Source: Candidatus Loosdrechtia aerotolerans (lineage in GTDB: Bacteria > Planctomycetota > Brocadiia > Brocadiales > Brocadiaceae). Taken from it: a stretch of DNA of 64,000 bases. Of this stretch, positions 29,370 through 38,208 are shown piece by piece. The position numbers and the translations under genes were made by a program. The stretch spans positions 1 through 64,000 of the forward strand of contig SOER01000003.1 in the NCBI GenBank assembly GCA_021646405.1, read 5' to 3'. The stretch's first letter is position 1, and each line of letters opens with the position of its first letter. The notes beneath the pieces were generated by a model that saw nothing but the letters and a program-made list of their open reading frames with translations, had not been told where the DNA came from and did no database searches.

Positions 29370-30041
29370 ATGAAAAAAGCTATTATTCCCGTCATTATTT
29401 TTTCTTGTATATGTACCTCCTGTGTCCTGTCAAAATATACGCCGTATCAAAATACAAAATTCACCAGCAACCGGGAATTTGCCGGTACTGAAATGATCCG
29501 TCAGGAATTTGAAACGATAAGAAGGGTACTCCGCGTTTTAGAAAAGGCTACGGATTGCCTTGATAATGGTCAACAAATTCCCGCAGAAACGTTTCAAGGG
29601 ATACTAGAGATCATTAGCAACTTTTCCGATAAGCGTCATCATGAAAAGGAGGATAAGATATTATTCCCTATTCTCAAGGATAAGGAAAATGGCGCCAAAA
29701 GAGATTTTTTAGGACAATTACTTATGGAACATGTTACCTCACGCGATAAAATAAGAGACCTGTCGGGATCCCTCATTCATCTCTCTCAGGGCAAAAAGGC
29801 AAAAAAGAAGATTACAAAAATCGCTTATGCGTATATCAAGCATACCCGAAGACATATTCAAACAGAGGAAAAGGTCCTCCTGCCATGGGCAAATACTGTG
29901 TTAACTCACGATGATCAAATACTCCTCAAAAATACATTCGGAGAATTAGAGCGGGATGATATCGAAACCGGCGTACATGAGAAATATATTACCATGCTTG
30001 AAGGGTTTGAGAAACAATTAGAGATTCATCCAGAATCTTAA
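29370..30041 (+). CDS. Hemerythrin-like lipoprotein
   Basis: 223 aa. The N-terminus is a lipoprotein signal: basic start, hydrophobic core, and Cys within ICTSC. The mature part has hemerythrin (HHE) features: HHEKEDKILFPIL, MEHVTSRDKIR, and HTRRHIQTEEKVLLPW, together offering the His, Glu and Asp ligands for a diiron site. An outer- or inner-membrane-anchored oxygen or NO sensor or carrier is plausible for an anaerobe. The last bases overlap the end of proB on the other strand by 4. Confidence 0.82.
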   Translation: MKKAIIPVIIFSCICTSCVLSKYTPYQNTKFTSNREFAGTEMIRQEFETIRRVLRVLEKATDCLDNGQQIPAETFQGILEIISNFSDKRHHEKEDKILFPILKDKENGAKRDFLGQLLMEHVTSRDKIRDLSGSLIHLSQGKKAKKKITKIAYAYIKHTRRHIQTEEKVLLPWANTVLTHDDQILLKNTFGELERDDIETGVHEKYITMLEGFEKQLEIHPES

Positions 30042-31186
30042 TCTAACAGAATTACCATATTATCCCGATGGATAACTTCATCGTATAGTTTATAGCCAAG
30101 CACCTTGCCAATAGCGGAGGTACTATGCCCTTTAATCTTATCGATTTCTCCGGAAGAATAGTTCGTGAGACCTTTTGCAAATATCATCCCACCTCCTTTT
30201 TTACAAATGGAAATAATATCTCCTTTTTGAAAAGTACCCACGACCGTTACGATACCTGTGGCAAGTAAGCTCTTCCCCTTCTCAACTAAAGCGTTCATAG
30301 CCCCGTCATCAACATAAACCTTACCCTTTGGCTTTAAGGTATACCCAATCCACCTCTTACGGCTTGTCAACCGTTTCTTTTTGGGGAGAAACAGGGTACC
30401 GATATTCTCACACCGGACAACCCTTCTCAATACCTTGCCAACTCTTCCATTTGCGATAACCACGGCCTCACCTGCCTTTATCACAGCAGACGCTGCCTCC
30501 AGTTTTGTCTGCATCCCCCCAACGCCCCGTTGTGTCTTTGTATTAAATGCCAGTTGTCTAATCTCATCAGAAACATCCTCTACAACAGGGATAATCACTG
30601 CTTTACTTTTTGCCGTTGGGTACCTGTCATAAAGCCCGTCAACGGAAGAGAGGATAATAAGCAACTCTGCGTTCAGGAGATTCATCACCATTGCGGAAAG
30701 CGCATCATTATCACCAAATGCAATTTCATCCACAGAGATCGTATCGTTCTCATTTACTACAGGAATGGCGTTCAGTTGGAACAATGTATGAATCGTATTG
30801 CAGGTATTCAGATACCTCTGCCGGTCCTCAAAATCCTCACGGGTAAGGAGTATTTGAGCTGCATGGTAGCCGTGTAACTTAAAACATGCATCGTACATAC
30901 TAATCAATTTACTCTGACCAATTGCAGCTACCGCCTGTAATTCCGGTAATGTTGTCGGCCTCTTCCCAATACCTAACTCCCCCATCCCGGAACCGATCGC
31001 TCCGGAACTTACAACGACTACACAGTATCCCATTTTCTTTAATTCGACAACCTGTTCTGCCAGTCCCCTGATCTGTTCCTTGTCCAGGTACCCATTATCA
31101 GTTGTTAGAACACCTGTACCAATCTTGATAACAATCTTTTTTACCTTCGATAGAATCTGACTCCGTATCTCATCCTTTGGTTTCAT
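30038..31186 (-). CDS. proB: Glutamate 5-kinase
   Basis: 382 aa. It makes gamma-glutamyl phosphate, the first step of proline synthesis. The amino-acid kinase core has VIKIGTGVLT, VVSSGAIGSGMGELG, NENDTISVDEIAFGDND and TKLEAASAVIKAG. A C-terminal PUA domain (about 285-375, with KGKSLLATGIVTV and YSSGEIDKIKG) is present. proA is not adjacent. Confidence 0.95.
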   Translation of the reverse strand: MKPKDEIRSQILSKVKKIVIKIGTGVLTTDNGYLDKEQIRGLAEQVVELKKMGYCVVVVSSGAIGSGMGELGIGKRPTTLPELQAVAAIGQSKLISMYDACFKLHGYHAAQILLTREDFEDRQRYLNTCNTIHTLFQLNAIPVVNENDTISVDEIAFGDNDALSAMVMNLLNAELLIILSSVDGLYDRYPTAKSKAVIIPVVEDVSDEIRQLAFNTKTQRGVGGMQTKLEAASAVIKAGEAVVIANGRVGKVLRRVVRCENIGTLFLPKKKRLTSRKRWIGYTLKPKGKVYVDDGAMNALVEKGKSLLATGIVTVVGTFQKGDIISICKKGGGMIFAKGLTNYSSGEIDKIKGHSTSAIGKVLGYKLYDEVIHRDNMVILLD

Positions 31187-31307
31187 GCTGTATCTTAATT
31201 AACAGAACACCAGATATACACAGAAAAATACTTTTGATAATTTGTGTTTATCTGTATCGAAATAAAATCCTTATATGATTTAAATCCTCTTCACTTGTAT
31301 AAAGCTT

Positions 31308-31410
31308 GTAACTGTTCAGGTTTAACGTGGCTCATAGAGAAAGGTAATTGGCATAATCCATCTCCTAGATCTTATCCCGGATATTGTGAACCTGATAACT
31401 GAGTAGTTAC
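31308..31410. mobile_element. Inverted-repeat element (MITE-like), copy 2
   Basis: It begins GTAACTGTTCAGG and ends CCTGATAACTGAGTAGTTAC, so its outer ends are inverted repeats and match those of 21274-21445. The two interiors differ, which suggests a degraded or size-variant copy. It lies in the 389-base gap between proB and the small membrane genes, which has no other feature I can defend. Confidence 0.45.
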
Positions 31411-31575
31411 TAAAGTTGTATTATTATACAACAATAATTATTCAATATTAAATGAAATATCGCAAGTGTTTTAACAACAAACAGGTTCAATTGACATCTT
31501 TCCCGCTCGTTTCTTTTGACCTATTCTTTTTTTGTATTGATAGAATCTTACGGTTTTGGTATTATCACCAAGTAA

Positions 31576-31764
31576 ATGAAAAAGTATGAGAACTTAGCAA
31601 AGACGATTTATGATGTTGGTAAACTTTCATTCGCTACGCTGATTTTAGGCCAATTTGTATCACATAAGTTCAGTTTACTTGTTACAATTTTTGGTATTCT
31701 GCTTACAGGTTCGGCATTCTTTATAGCTTTTAAGATAGAACAGAGAGAGGATAAAGACATATGA
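31576..31764 (+). CDS. Small two-helix membrane protein
   Basis: 62 aa. Two hydrophobic helices (about 16-33 and 35-52) and a charged C-terminus (EQREDKDI). It resembles small membrane proteins of the DUF6722 type as I remember them, but I am unsure. It shares an ATGA with the next tiny gene, supporting real translation. Confidence 0.5.
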   Translation: MKKYENLAKTIYDVGKLSFATLILGQFVSHKFSLLVTIFGILLTGSAFFIAFKIEQREDKDI

Positions 31765-31862
31765 ATGAAATCAATCTCTTAGTAATCTTTGGTGTTGGAA
31801 TTATTGCTTTATGGGTAATGTATTTTTACATCATAAGACACGGAAAACATAAACATAACTGA
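31761..31862 (+). CDS. 33-aa single-helix membrane peptide
   Basis: The ATG at 31761 overlaps the upstream TGA as ATGA. It reads MNEINLL, a hydrophobic helix with VIFGVGIIALWVMYFYII, and the basic tail RHGKHKHN. The start-stop coupling and inside-positive tail suggest a genuine small membrane peptide acting with the upstream protein. No known family recognised. Confidence 0.5.
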   Translation: MNEINLLVIFGVGIIALWVMYFYIIRHGKHKHN

Positions 31863-32048
31863 ACTTGCAAACTATTTCGCAGTCTTGTCTCATTGTTCCC
31901 CTCTTTTTGCTTACCCATCTCCCGCTTTCTCTAAAACCAGATCAATCCCCTGCGGATGAGTTTTGCCAGGGGTACTCCTTTTCCCCTGCTCAGGGCTGTC
32001 AGTTTCTCATTAAGAAAGATCATACAGAACGCTTCATTCATATCTCAT

Positions 32049-32125
32049 GCGCACCCTGAAGGATTGCGGCTACCTCGCCGTTACCTCTGTGGCAACTATT
32101 AGTAGCCTCATCCCTTTAGGTGCGC
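32049..32125 (-). ncRNA. Possible structured RNA: nested three-helix element
   Basis: Read on the minus strand, GCGCACC pairs with GGGTGCGC at the far ends, AAGGGAT with ATCCTT next, then GGCTAC with GTAGCC, then GTTGCC with GGTAAC closing the loop ACAGA. This gives a long stem with internal loops over 77 nt. It matches no riboswitch class I can recall. The plus strand folds equally, so strand is uncertain. Downstream of 31862 and of the cysteine-rich gene's stop at 32152. Confidence 0.35.
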
Positions 32126-32151
32126 ATTTTAGAATATTCTCAGCTTAAGAA

Positions 32152-32433
32152 TTAATTGCAAACCTTTCTGCAACCGGATGAAGTACAAATATAGGTACAT
32201 CCCGGGCTTCCAGTTACGGTGAATACATTCCAGGACTCGGATTTCTGAACAACTTTTGGGCCATTTGTCGTACCCATTTGCATTGGAAAGGGGGTGTGAA
32301 CTTTATCAGCAACTTTATAATTCGTAAATTGAGTGGGGGAAGTTTGACTATTATTCCCATCCCAATCCGCACACCAGGTCTCCATAACTGTCCCATCCTC
32401 TGCTCGTATTGCTATTACCATTACTTTTTCCAT
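32152..32433 (-). CDS. Small protein with a cysteine-rich C-terminus
   Basis: 93 aa with a strong GGAGG 7 bases before the ATG. Residues 1-70 are polar and acidic with KVADKVHTPFPM. The last 16 residues, GCTYICTSSGCRKVCN, hold four of the five cysteines with Thr/Ser between them. That arrangement of a leader-like body and a short Cys/Ser/Thr tail resembles a ribosomally made, modified peptide precursor. No modification enzyme or transporter lies beside it, so a metal-binding or disulfide tail is equally possible. Confidence 0.6.
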   Translation of the reverse strand: MEKVMVIAIRAEDGTVMETWCADWDGNNSQTSPTQFTNYKVADKVHTPFPMQMGTTNGPKVVQKSESWNVFTVTGSPGCTYICTSSGCRKVCN

Positions 32434-32535
32434 ATTCTACCTCCTTCTGACAGAAAAACTTATAAAAATTATTCGACTTCATATCCCGTACAACCACCTC
32501 CTTTCCTATAAGAAATTATGAAAAATTTTAAACGC

Positions 32536-33745
32536 CTAGATCGCCAGCGTGAAACTAAAAAGAACCAATCGTTCCGGAATAATGAGCGGGTCTGAAGGAT
32601 CCGTATCCTGAAACCGGAGCTCTTCATCAAACAGGTTTTTCGCCTCAACGGTGATAAGTCCCCAGCGCTTAGGCAACCGATATCCGACAGCGGCATCAAA
32701 TATCCAAAACTGATCTTCTCCAGATTCAACGGTCTCCACGGTAGGGTCTCCAAAATTCCCTCTCTGATTAACAAAGGTCGATACCAGCCGTACGATAAAC
32801 CCCGATGGGTGGAAAAAACTGATTCCAAACGGTATTCGAATCGAATAATTGATTGAACCCCGCTACCTGGGTGGGCTCGATTGTTTGGTTCGATACCAGT
32901 GTCCTCGTTAAATTCCTGAATACGGCCGCACGAAATGTCGTCCCGGGAAGCACATTCCACGTTAATCCAAAACTTTGAGTTCAACTGATCACGCTCTGTA
33001 ATACGGCCTTCAAGGAAATCAGCGCTTCCCCCAAGGGTCCATGTTACATTTTCCGGATACATAATTTGAGAATACAGGTAGAAGTTAGTATGACGAATAT
33101 CAAATCTCTGAATTGTTCGTGTGGGAAACGAGAGAGATACAATGGTCTCCGTTTCCTCAAGATCTGAGTCAAAATGCCCCGCACCACTTATCATACTGAA
33201 TCGTTCATGACGGAACAGATGCTGGAGTTCACCCATGTAACCATTCTCTCTTTCTTTAAGATCAAACGTAAAGGAAGGATCTGTAAACTCTGTATCAAAA
33301 TCCTCATCCCGATAGATAAAGGAAGCAATAAGATCTGAATTTGGTGTAAAGGCATGATGGAAACCCAGGCGCGCAGAACGTGCTCTTTCTTCCTGACGTA
33401 ATGTATCAAAAATTAAATTGGGATCAAATCTCAGTGGTAAATCTCCCGTCTCTCTATTCAGATATCGGAATTCTGTTTGAATGCTGGTTTTGTGTGACAG
33501 ACTGAAGGGGCGGTTTTGAGTCTGTTTCCGAATGGCATCATAGAAAAAGGGAGTGGGATCAAGCGGACCAAGCTCTTTTACTATGACAATCTGAAAGTGC
33601 TTCATCAACCCTTCCGACAGAAAGCAACAATGATGCCCGATAATTTAAAAATCGTGGATCACGAACGTCTTCTGCTATTCTCCCGATACTAGAAAATGCC
33701 CCGGTCAAATCTCCCCCCCAATAATGCCGGATGGACTCCCGAACC
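32536..33745 (-). pseudogene. Frameshifted remnant of a TPR plus outer-membrane beta-barrel protein
   Basis: The reading moves through at least four frames. From 33745 it reads ESIRHYWGGDLTGAFSSI and DPRFLNYRASLLLS (TPR-like) to about 33600. It then shifts to DPTPFFYDAIRK onward, through barrel-like strands to about 32955. It shifts again to FRAAVFRNLTRTL, and near 32810 to FWIFDAAVGYRLPKRWG and NLFDEELRFQD, ending FTLAI. The end looks like the C-terminal strands of a TonB-dependent or TPR-linked outer-membrane receptor. A large middle section between TPR and barrel is probably missing. Confidence 0.75.
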
Positions 33746-33760
33746 AGTATCTGCCAGTCC

Positions 33761-34027
33761 TCATTTTATTAAATTTTCTACAAGGGAAGCGTGGAAAGAG
33801 CGGGGCCATTTCTCGGGGTTATCTGGTACATTGAGTTTGTCTGCAGAACATTTATCCATATTAATAATAACGACCTCTAGTGGTGATTGACGAGGCCCTC
33901 TTAGCGTGAATAATAAACTAAGATCCATATTTTCCTCAAGCCTGTTTACAAAGGGAATAAAACTGATTATTATTCCAAACAGACCAATAAGTAATCCCAG
34001 AATTACCGTCCTGCGCAGATAGAACAT
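33761..34027 (-). pseudogene. Truncated CHASE2-domain protein (N-terminus only)
   Basis: 88 codons: a membrane helix (TVILGLLIGLFGIIISFIPF) then LRGPRQSPLEVVIINMD, KWPRSFHASLVENLIK and a stop. That is the start of a CHASE2 extracellular sensor domain, which normally runs about 300 residues before three membrane helices and an output domain. Everything after is gone; 15 bases on, the TPR remnant begins. A deletion fused two neighbouring genes' fragments. Confidence 0.7.
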
Positions 34028-34602
34028 CTTTGAAAAACCTTAAAATAAAAAAGCCTTACGCCAAAAATATTTATTAAAAAAACATCTTTGGCAGTAAGGC
34101 TATCTTTTCTGATAAAGTACACCCAGGAGCTTATACTTTAAGACCCTTCCCTTTGCGTCCCTTGATTACTCAAGGTTTACCTTTAACATGATGTTTCGTT
34201 TTTATTCAAGTTATCTATCCATACCATGAAAATAAGAGAAAGATATTCTACAGGTTTTCTAAATACTTTACTGTAACTGCACCTTATAAGACACTATAAA
34301 ATAAGACTAAAACTTGTGTCAAGGAAAATATTGTAATATATATAAATCCTATATTAATCATCCGGTTTTCTGTTCTGCATTACCCTGGCATTTATCCGGT
34401 TTATATGTAAGAACGTTTTTCTCTTCCGGTCATCGCTGATAATTTTTACCTGTACATCAACATGATAATTTCAATACTGTTTGCCATGTACCCATTTATC
34501 TTTTATACTTGACAGAGTAATTACATTAATAGCCAGGAAACTAAAATACATGGTGGAAACAAAAAAGATGTCCCGGGAAATTCAACATCGTAGGACCTTT
34601 CT
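34028..34602. other. Non-coding gap with a terminator-like hairpin
   Basis: After the hairpin at 34052-34101 this region is AT-rich and shows no open frame with a ribosome-binding site or protein-like composition. The promoter of the Mut7-C gene is expected near its end. Confidence 0.5.
34052..34101. terminator. Bidirectional terminator-like hairpin
   Basis: AGCCTTACGCCAAA at 34052-34065 pairs with TTTGGCAGTAAGGCT at 34087-34101 with one bulge. An A-run precedes it and a T-rich run (TCTTTT) follows, which fits intrinsic termination in either direction. Confidence 0.5.
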
Positions 34603-35364
34603 ATGTCTGAACATTCAAAACAACCGGTTGCAAATGAGGCATATTTTCGCTTTTATGCAGAACTGAATGATTTCCTTCCTCACGATAAGGTAAGAAGAAC
34701 ATTCCCATACCGGTTTAAGGGAAATCCTTCGATAAAAGACCCCATTGAAGCTATTGGTGTACCTCATACAGAAGTCGATCTCATCATAGTAAATACCGTA
34801 TCTGTTGGATTTGGTTATCGGTTACAGAATGGTGATTATGTATCGGTTTATCCTGTATTTGAAAATATTGATATCTCTCCTGTTATCAAACTCAGAAAAG
34901 AACCACTCCGGAAAACCGCATTCATTCTGGATGTCCACCTGGGGAAACTCGCCAAGATTTTGCGCATGCTCGGGTTTGATGCTGAATATAGAAATGATTA
35001 CCATGATCATGAGATTATTCAAAAATCCCTGAAAGAAAATCGCATTATTTTGACACGAGACAGACGATTATTGCACGCAAAAGTGGTTACGCACGGATAT
35101 TGTATCCGTTCTGAAAATCCAGCAGAGCAACTGAGAGAAGTGCTTAACCGATTTGATCTTCCCCTGCAGATACAACCATTTAAGCGTTGTACGATGTGTA
35201 ACTGTGAGTTAGAGAAAATTGAAAAATCTAAAATAGTACATCGCCTGGAACCTAAGACGATACTGTATTATAATGAATTTTCTATCTGTCCGGGTTGTGA
35301 TAGGATCTACTGGAAAGGGTCCCACTACGAGAAATTAAAAGAACAATTAGAGTTGTTCTGCTGA
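34603..35364 (+). CDS. Ubiquitin-like/Mut7-C RNase-domain protein
   Basis: 253 aa. The N-terminal ~95 residues match a beta-grasp ubiquitin-like domain (FYAELNDFLP, ending GDYVSVYPVFE). The Mut7-C domain (PIN-fold RNase) follows with ILDVHLGKLAKILRMLGFD, YRNDYHDHEI and RIILTRDRRLLHA, whose acidic residues form the expected catalytic site. A C-terminal zinc ribbon, CTMCNCEL and CPGCDRIYWKGSHY, completes the family layout. It is a probable ribonuclease; substrate unknown. Confidence 0.9.
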   Translation: MSEHSKQPVANEAYFRFYAELNDFLPHDKVRRTFPYRFKGNPSIKDPIEAIGVPHTEVDLIIVNTVSVGFGYRLQNGDYVSVYPVFENIDISPVIKLRKEPLRKTAFILDVHLGKLAKILRMLGFDAEYRNDYHDHEIIQKSLKENRIILTRDRRLLHAKVVTHGYCIRSENPAEQLREVLNRFDLPLQIQPFKRCTMCNCELEKIEKSKIVHRLEPKTILYYNEFSICPGCDRIYWKGSHYEKLKEQLELFC

Positions 35365-35449
35365 TAATTTTACCAGAATGTACAGTAAACTGACAGATCC
35401 ACAGAGGCTTACGGCTTGAGGCCGCTCAAGTAAAGTAGGTTGAGTACCT

Positions 35450-35536
35450 ATGAGCAAGATTCCAACAAAATTACAAACTTCAGCCGGAAGTGTTGTTTTT
35501 CGCAAGGTCAATGACAAGATTCAAAGGGACTTATAA
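35450..35536 (+). pseudogene. N-terminal scrap of a Nudix hydrolase
   Basis: 28 codons, MSKIPTKLQTSAGSVVFRK then VNDKIQRDL and a stop. SAGSVVFRKV is the first beta strand of Nudix enzymes, which usually run 130 residues or more to the GX5EX7REUXEEXGU box, absent here. The stop falls where a DUF421 fragment begins in another frame. Confidence 0.5.
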
Positions 35537-36003
35537 GGGTAATAATTGTTGGTATTGCTGCTTATGTAGTACTCATCTTCACAGTGCAAATCTCCGGTAA
35601 ACGCACACTCTCTAAAATGAAGGCTTTTGATCTTATTATAACCGTTGCGCTTGGTTCATCTCCGGGAACTACAATTTTATCAAATAATATTATGCTTGCA
35701 GAAGGACTGTTGGCACTTGCATTGCTCATATTTCTATAATTTACGATCACCTGGCTTTCTATTCGTTCAAAAATAATATATCACTTTGTAAAAGCAGAAC
35801 CAAGGCTGTTATATCACAGAGGAACATTTTTATGGGGTGCGATGAAAGCTGAACGAGTGAAACAGGAAGAGATACTTCAGGCGATACGAGGCCAAAATAT
35901 CGGTTCACTGGAGCAAGTCGAAGCGGTAGTAATTGAGACGGACGGAAGCTTTAGCGTGTTAAAAAACAAAACCATGAGTCACTATCAGCACTATCAAATG
36001 TAA
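35515..36003 (+). pseudogene. DUF421 (YetF-like) membrane protein, broken
   Basis: The frame has no start codon after an upstream in-frame TGA, then reads AAYVVLIFTVQISGKRTLSK, FDLIITVALGSSPGTTILSN and ALALLIFL. It stops at TAA 35737-35739 and resumes in the same frame with FTITWLSIRSK, EPRLLYHRGTFLWGAMKAER and EAVVIETDGSFSVLK to 36003. The order matches YetF-family proteins (membrane helices, then a cytosolic domain). Lack of a start plus an internal stop argue for a pseudogene, unless the stop is a sequencing error. Confidence 0.75.
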
Positions 36004-36053
36004 GCGGTAGACCAGATAAAGAGAGTTAATACAGATTTAACTCAAGAGGATTA

Positions 36054-37214
36054 ATGGCAGAAACCCATATATCGAGACCGGCAAAAGAAATCTCTGTACA
36101 ACAAACGCACACCCGTATTGAATCAATTGATTTTCTTCGCGGCATCGTTATGGTCTTAATGGCACTTGATCACATCCGTGATTATTTTTACGATGTCCCC
36201 TTTGATCCTACAGATCTTACCCAGGCGAACACGGCATTGTTTCTCACCCGATGGATAACCCACATTTGTGCACCGGTATTCTTCTTCCTCGCAGGCACGG
36301 GGGCATTTTTAAGCTCTTCCCGAAAAATGACAAAACCGGAACTTTCACATTTCCTTTTAATGCGAGGTCTGTGGCTTATCCTGATTGAATTAACAATCAT
36401 TCGTTTTGCATGGACATTTAATCTTAATTACCGGTACATATTCGGTCAGGTCATCTGGACGCTTGGTTGGTCAATGATTGTATTAGCCTGCCTGGTTTCA
36501 CTACCCACCCAGGTAATTACATTCTTTGGAATTATCCTGATTGCCGGCCATAATCTTTTCGATGATGTTAATCTTGATAACCTTGGTACCTTTAGCTGGC
36601 TGTGGAGGATTCTTCACGACCCTGGCACAATCAAGCTATCAACACATACTACCTTTATTGTACTTTATCCCCTCATTCCCTGGGTTGGTGTAATGGCAGT
36701 AGGGTATGGATTTGGTACGCTATTTCTTTTGGAACGGAACAAGCGGATACAATATTTTCTTCGTACCGGTATCATACTGTGTATTTGTTTTGTAATCATG
36801 CGTGCTATAAATCTCTATGGTGACCCACGCCCCTGGTCAATCCAGGCCAATTGGTTATTTACCTTCTTCTCATTCATTAATTGTGAAAAGTATCCGCCAT
36901 CCCTTCTCTTTTTGCTTATGACTCTTGGTCCAGCAATAATTATCCTTGCAGTACTCGAAAAAAGGTTACCAAGACATCTCAATGCTGTATTCACCATTTT
37001 TGGCAGGGTTCCCCTGTTCTATTATATATGCCATTTTATGCTTGTTCATATGTTAGCAGTTGGTTTTACTTATTTATGGCATAATCAGAAATACTATAAT
37101 TTAACAACGGTATACCTGGTATGGATTCTTGTAATTGTACTCCTCTTCCCTTCCTGTTTCTGGTTTGTCGGTATAAAGAAGCGCAAGCGCAGTGCATGGT
37201 TAAGATATTTCTAG
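36054..37214 (+). CDS. DUF1624-family membrane acyltransferase-like protein
   Basis: 386 aa with about ten membrane helices. AGAGGA lies 6 bases before the ATG. The N-terminal signature RIESIDFLRGIVMVLMALDH is that of DUF1624/heparan-glucosaminide acetyltransferase-like proteins, with the conserved Asp/His pair DH. Such proteins may move acyl groups across the membrane onto sugars. The substrate is unknown. It stands between decayed genes and may be in the same accessory block. Confidence 0.82.
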   Translation: MAETHISRPAKEISVQQTHTRIESIDFLRGIVMVLMALDHIRDYFYDVPFDPTDLTQANTALFLTRWITHICAPVFFFLAGTGAFLSSSRKMTKPELSHFLLMRGLWLILIELTIIRFAWTFNLNYRYIFGQVIWTLGWSMIVLACLVSLPTQVITFFGIILIAGHNLFDDVNLDNLGTFSWLWRILHDPGTIKLSTHTTFIVLYPLIPWVGVMAVGYGFGTLFLLERNKRIQYFLRTGIILCICFVIMRAINLYGDPRPWSIQANWLFTFFSFINCEKYPPSLLFLLMTLGPAIIILAVLEKRLPRHLNAVFTIFGRVPLFYYICHFMLVHMLAVGFTYLWHNQKYYNLTTVYLVWILVIVLLFPSCFWFVGIKKRKRSAWLRYF

Positions 37215-37347
37215 TAATATCAAACAAATACGCTCTCTATTCAATATTTTCCGTTGACTAAAATTAGCTAACGTATTATGATACATGAAATATGCAGTAT
37301 CGGAGACTTCCACGAGTGAGTCGGACTAAAGGGTTCAATAACACTGA

Positions 37348-37572
37348 TTACATCACCCTATTGTTTATCGCAGATTGGGTAACCAACGTAAGGCGCTTAG
37401 CGATAACATCTTTCTCGCCCTCATGGACACTCCAATAACAAAGTTCAAAAGTCACACACGAACGGCACAAGTATTTACGGTAAGGAAGATCTCCAATCAC
37501 TAAAGATACAGCATTGAATATAAGATATCGTTGTCCGAACAAAAAGAAACATAGGTTAATAAAGTTCTGCAT
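37348..37572 (-). CDS. Uncertain 74-aa open frame
   Basis: The frame reads protein-like: a hydrophobic start (FINLCFFLFG), then DLPYRKYLCRSCVTFELCYW and EGEKDVIAKRLTLV. Two or three cysteines could bind metal. There is no good ribosome-binding site and I do not recognise it. It may be a fragment. The rest of 37215-37773 is AT-rich without another candidate. Confidence 0.3.
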   Translation of the reverse strand: MQNFINLCFFLFGQRYLIFNAVSLVIGDLPYRKYLCRSCVTFELCYWSVHEGEKDVIAKRLTLVTQSAINNRVM

Positions 37573-37773
37573 TACTTACTCTACACACCAGTTGCTATAC
37601 CCTTTACCCTACAGAGAAAGATAGAATTCTTAATTAATGACATACGAGAGAAATGGAGGTGAGGAGAGAAAAACCTACATTAGGTACGAGGAGAATAAAA
37701 ATATCCTTAAAATTTTAGTACGAGGCAATAAAATTTCAAGCAGGAAACATTTATAGCTGTAAAGGAGAAAAAA

Positions 37774-38094
37774 GTGAATATATATGTAGGCAATATAGCG
37801 CGCGAAACAACAGAAGAAGACCTGAGAGAAACATTTAAAACATTTGGACAGGTCACCGGTGTTACTATTATCAAGGATAAATTTACCGGTGAATCCCGGG
37901 GATTCGGATTTGTGGAAATGCCCTCTAAAGCTGAAGCCCAATCCGCTATTACTGATCTAAATGGCAAGGAGCTAAAAGGACGAACACTTACAGTCAACGA
38001 GGCACGTCCTCGTGTTGAAGGCCGTGGAGGCCGGGAAAGGAGAGACACTGGCCGGAAAAGAGGAGGTGGCGGAGGCGGCCGTCGTCCCTGGTAG
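37774..38094 (+). CDS. RRM-type RNA-binding protein with a glycine-rich tail
   Basis: 106 aa from a GTG at 37774, fixed by AAAGGAG 6-7 bases upstream. One RNA-recognition motif: RNP-2 NIYVGNI at the N-terminus and RNP-1 RGFGFVEM. The last ~25 residues are arginine/glycine-rich. These short RRM proteins, known from cyanobacteria and planctomycetes, are often cold- or stress-regulated RNA chaperones. The leader just upstream has two copies of GTACGAGG(A/C), each followed by AATAAAA (about 37684 and 37721), which could be regulatory. Confidence 0.93.
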   Translation: MNIYVGNIARETTEEDLRETFKTFGQVTGVTIIKDKFTGESRGFGFVEMPSKAEAQSAITDLNGKELKGRTLTVNEARPRVEGRGGRERRDTGRKRGGGGGGRRPW

Positions 38095-38208
38095 GCAGAA
38101 TAGGTGAAAAGGACCGTGCTGAAAAAAGGTACGCTGTCTTCCTATAGCGTTAGCCGAAATGGCTTTATTTTTGCAGAATTACCAGAAGATTTTGAAAGTA
38201 CCGTAAAA

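Noticed and set aside
31865-32059. A 64-codon plus-strand frame after the tiny membrane genes
   Set aside because: It has no ribosome-binding site and ends in the structured element.
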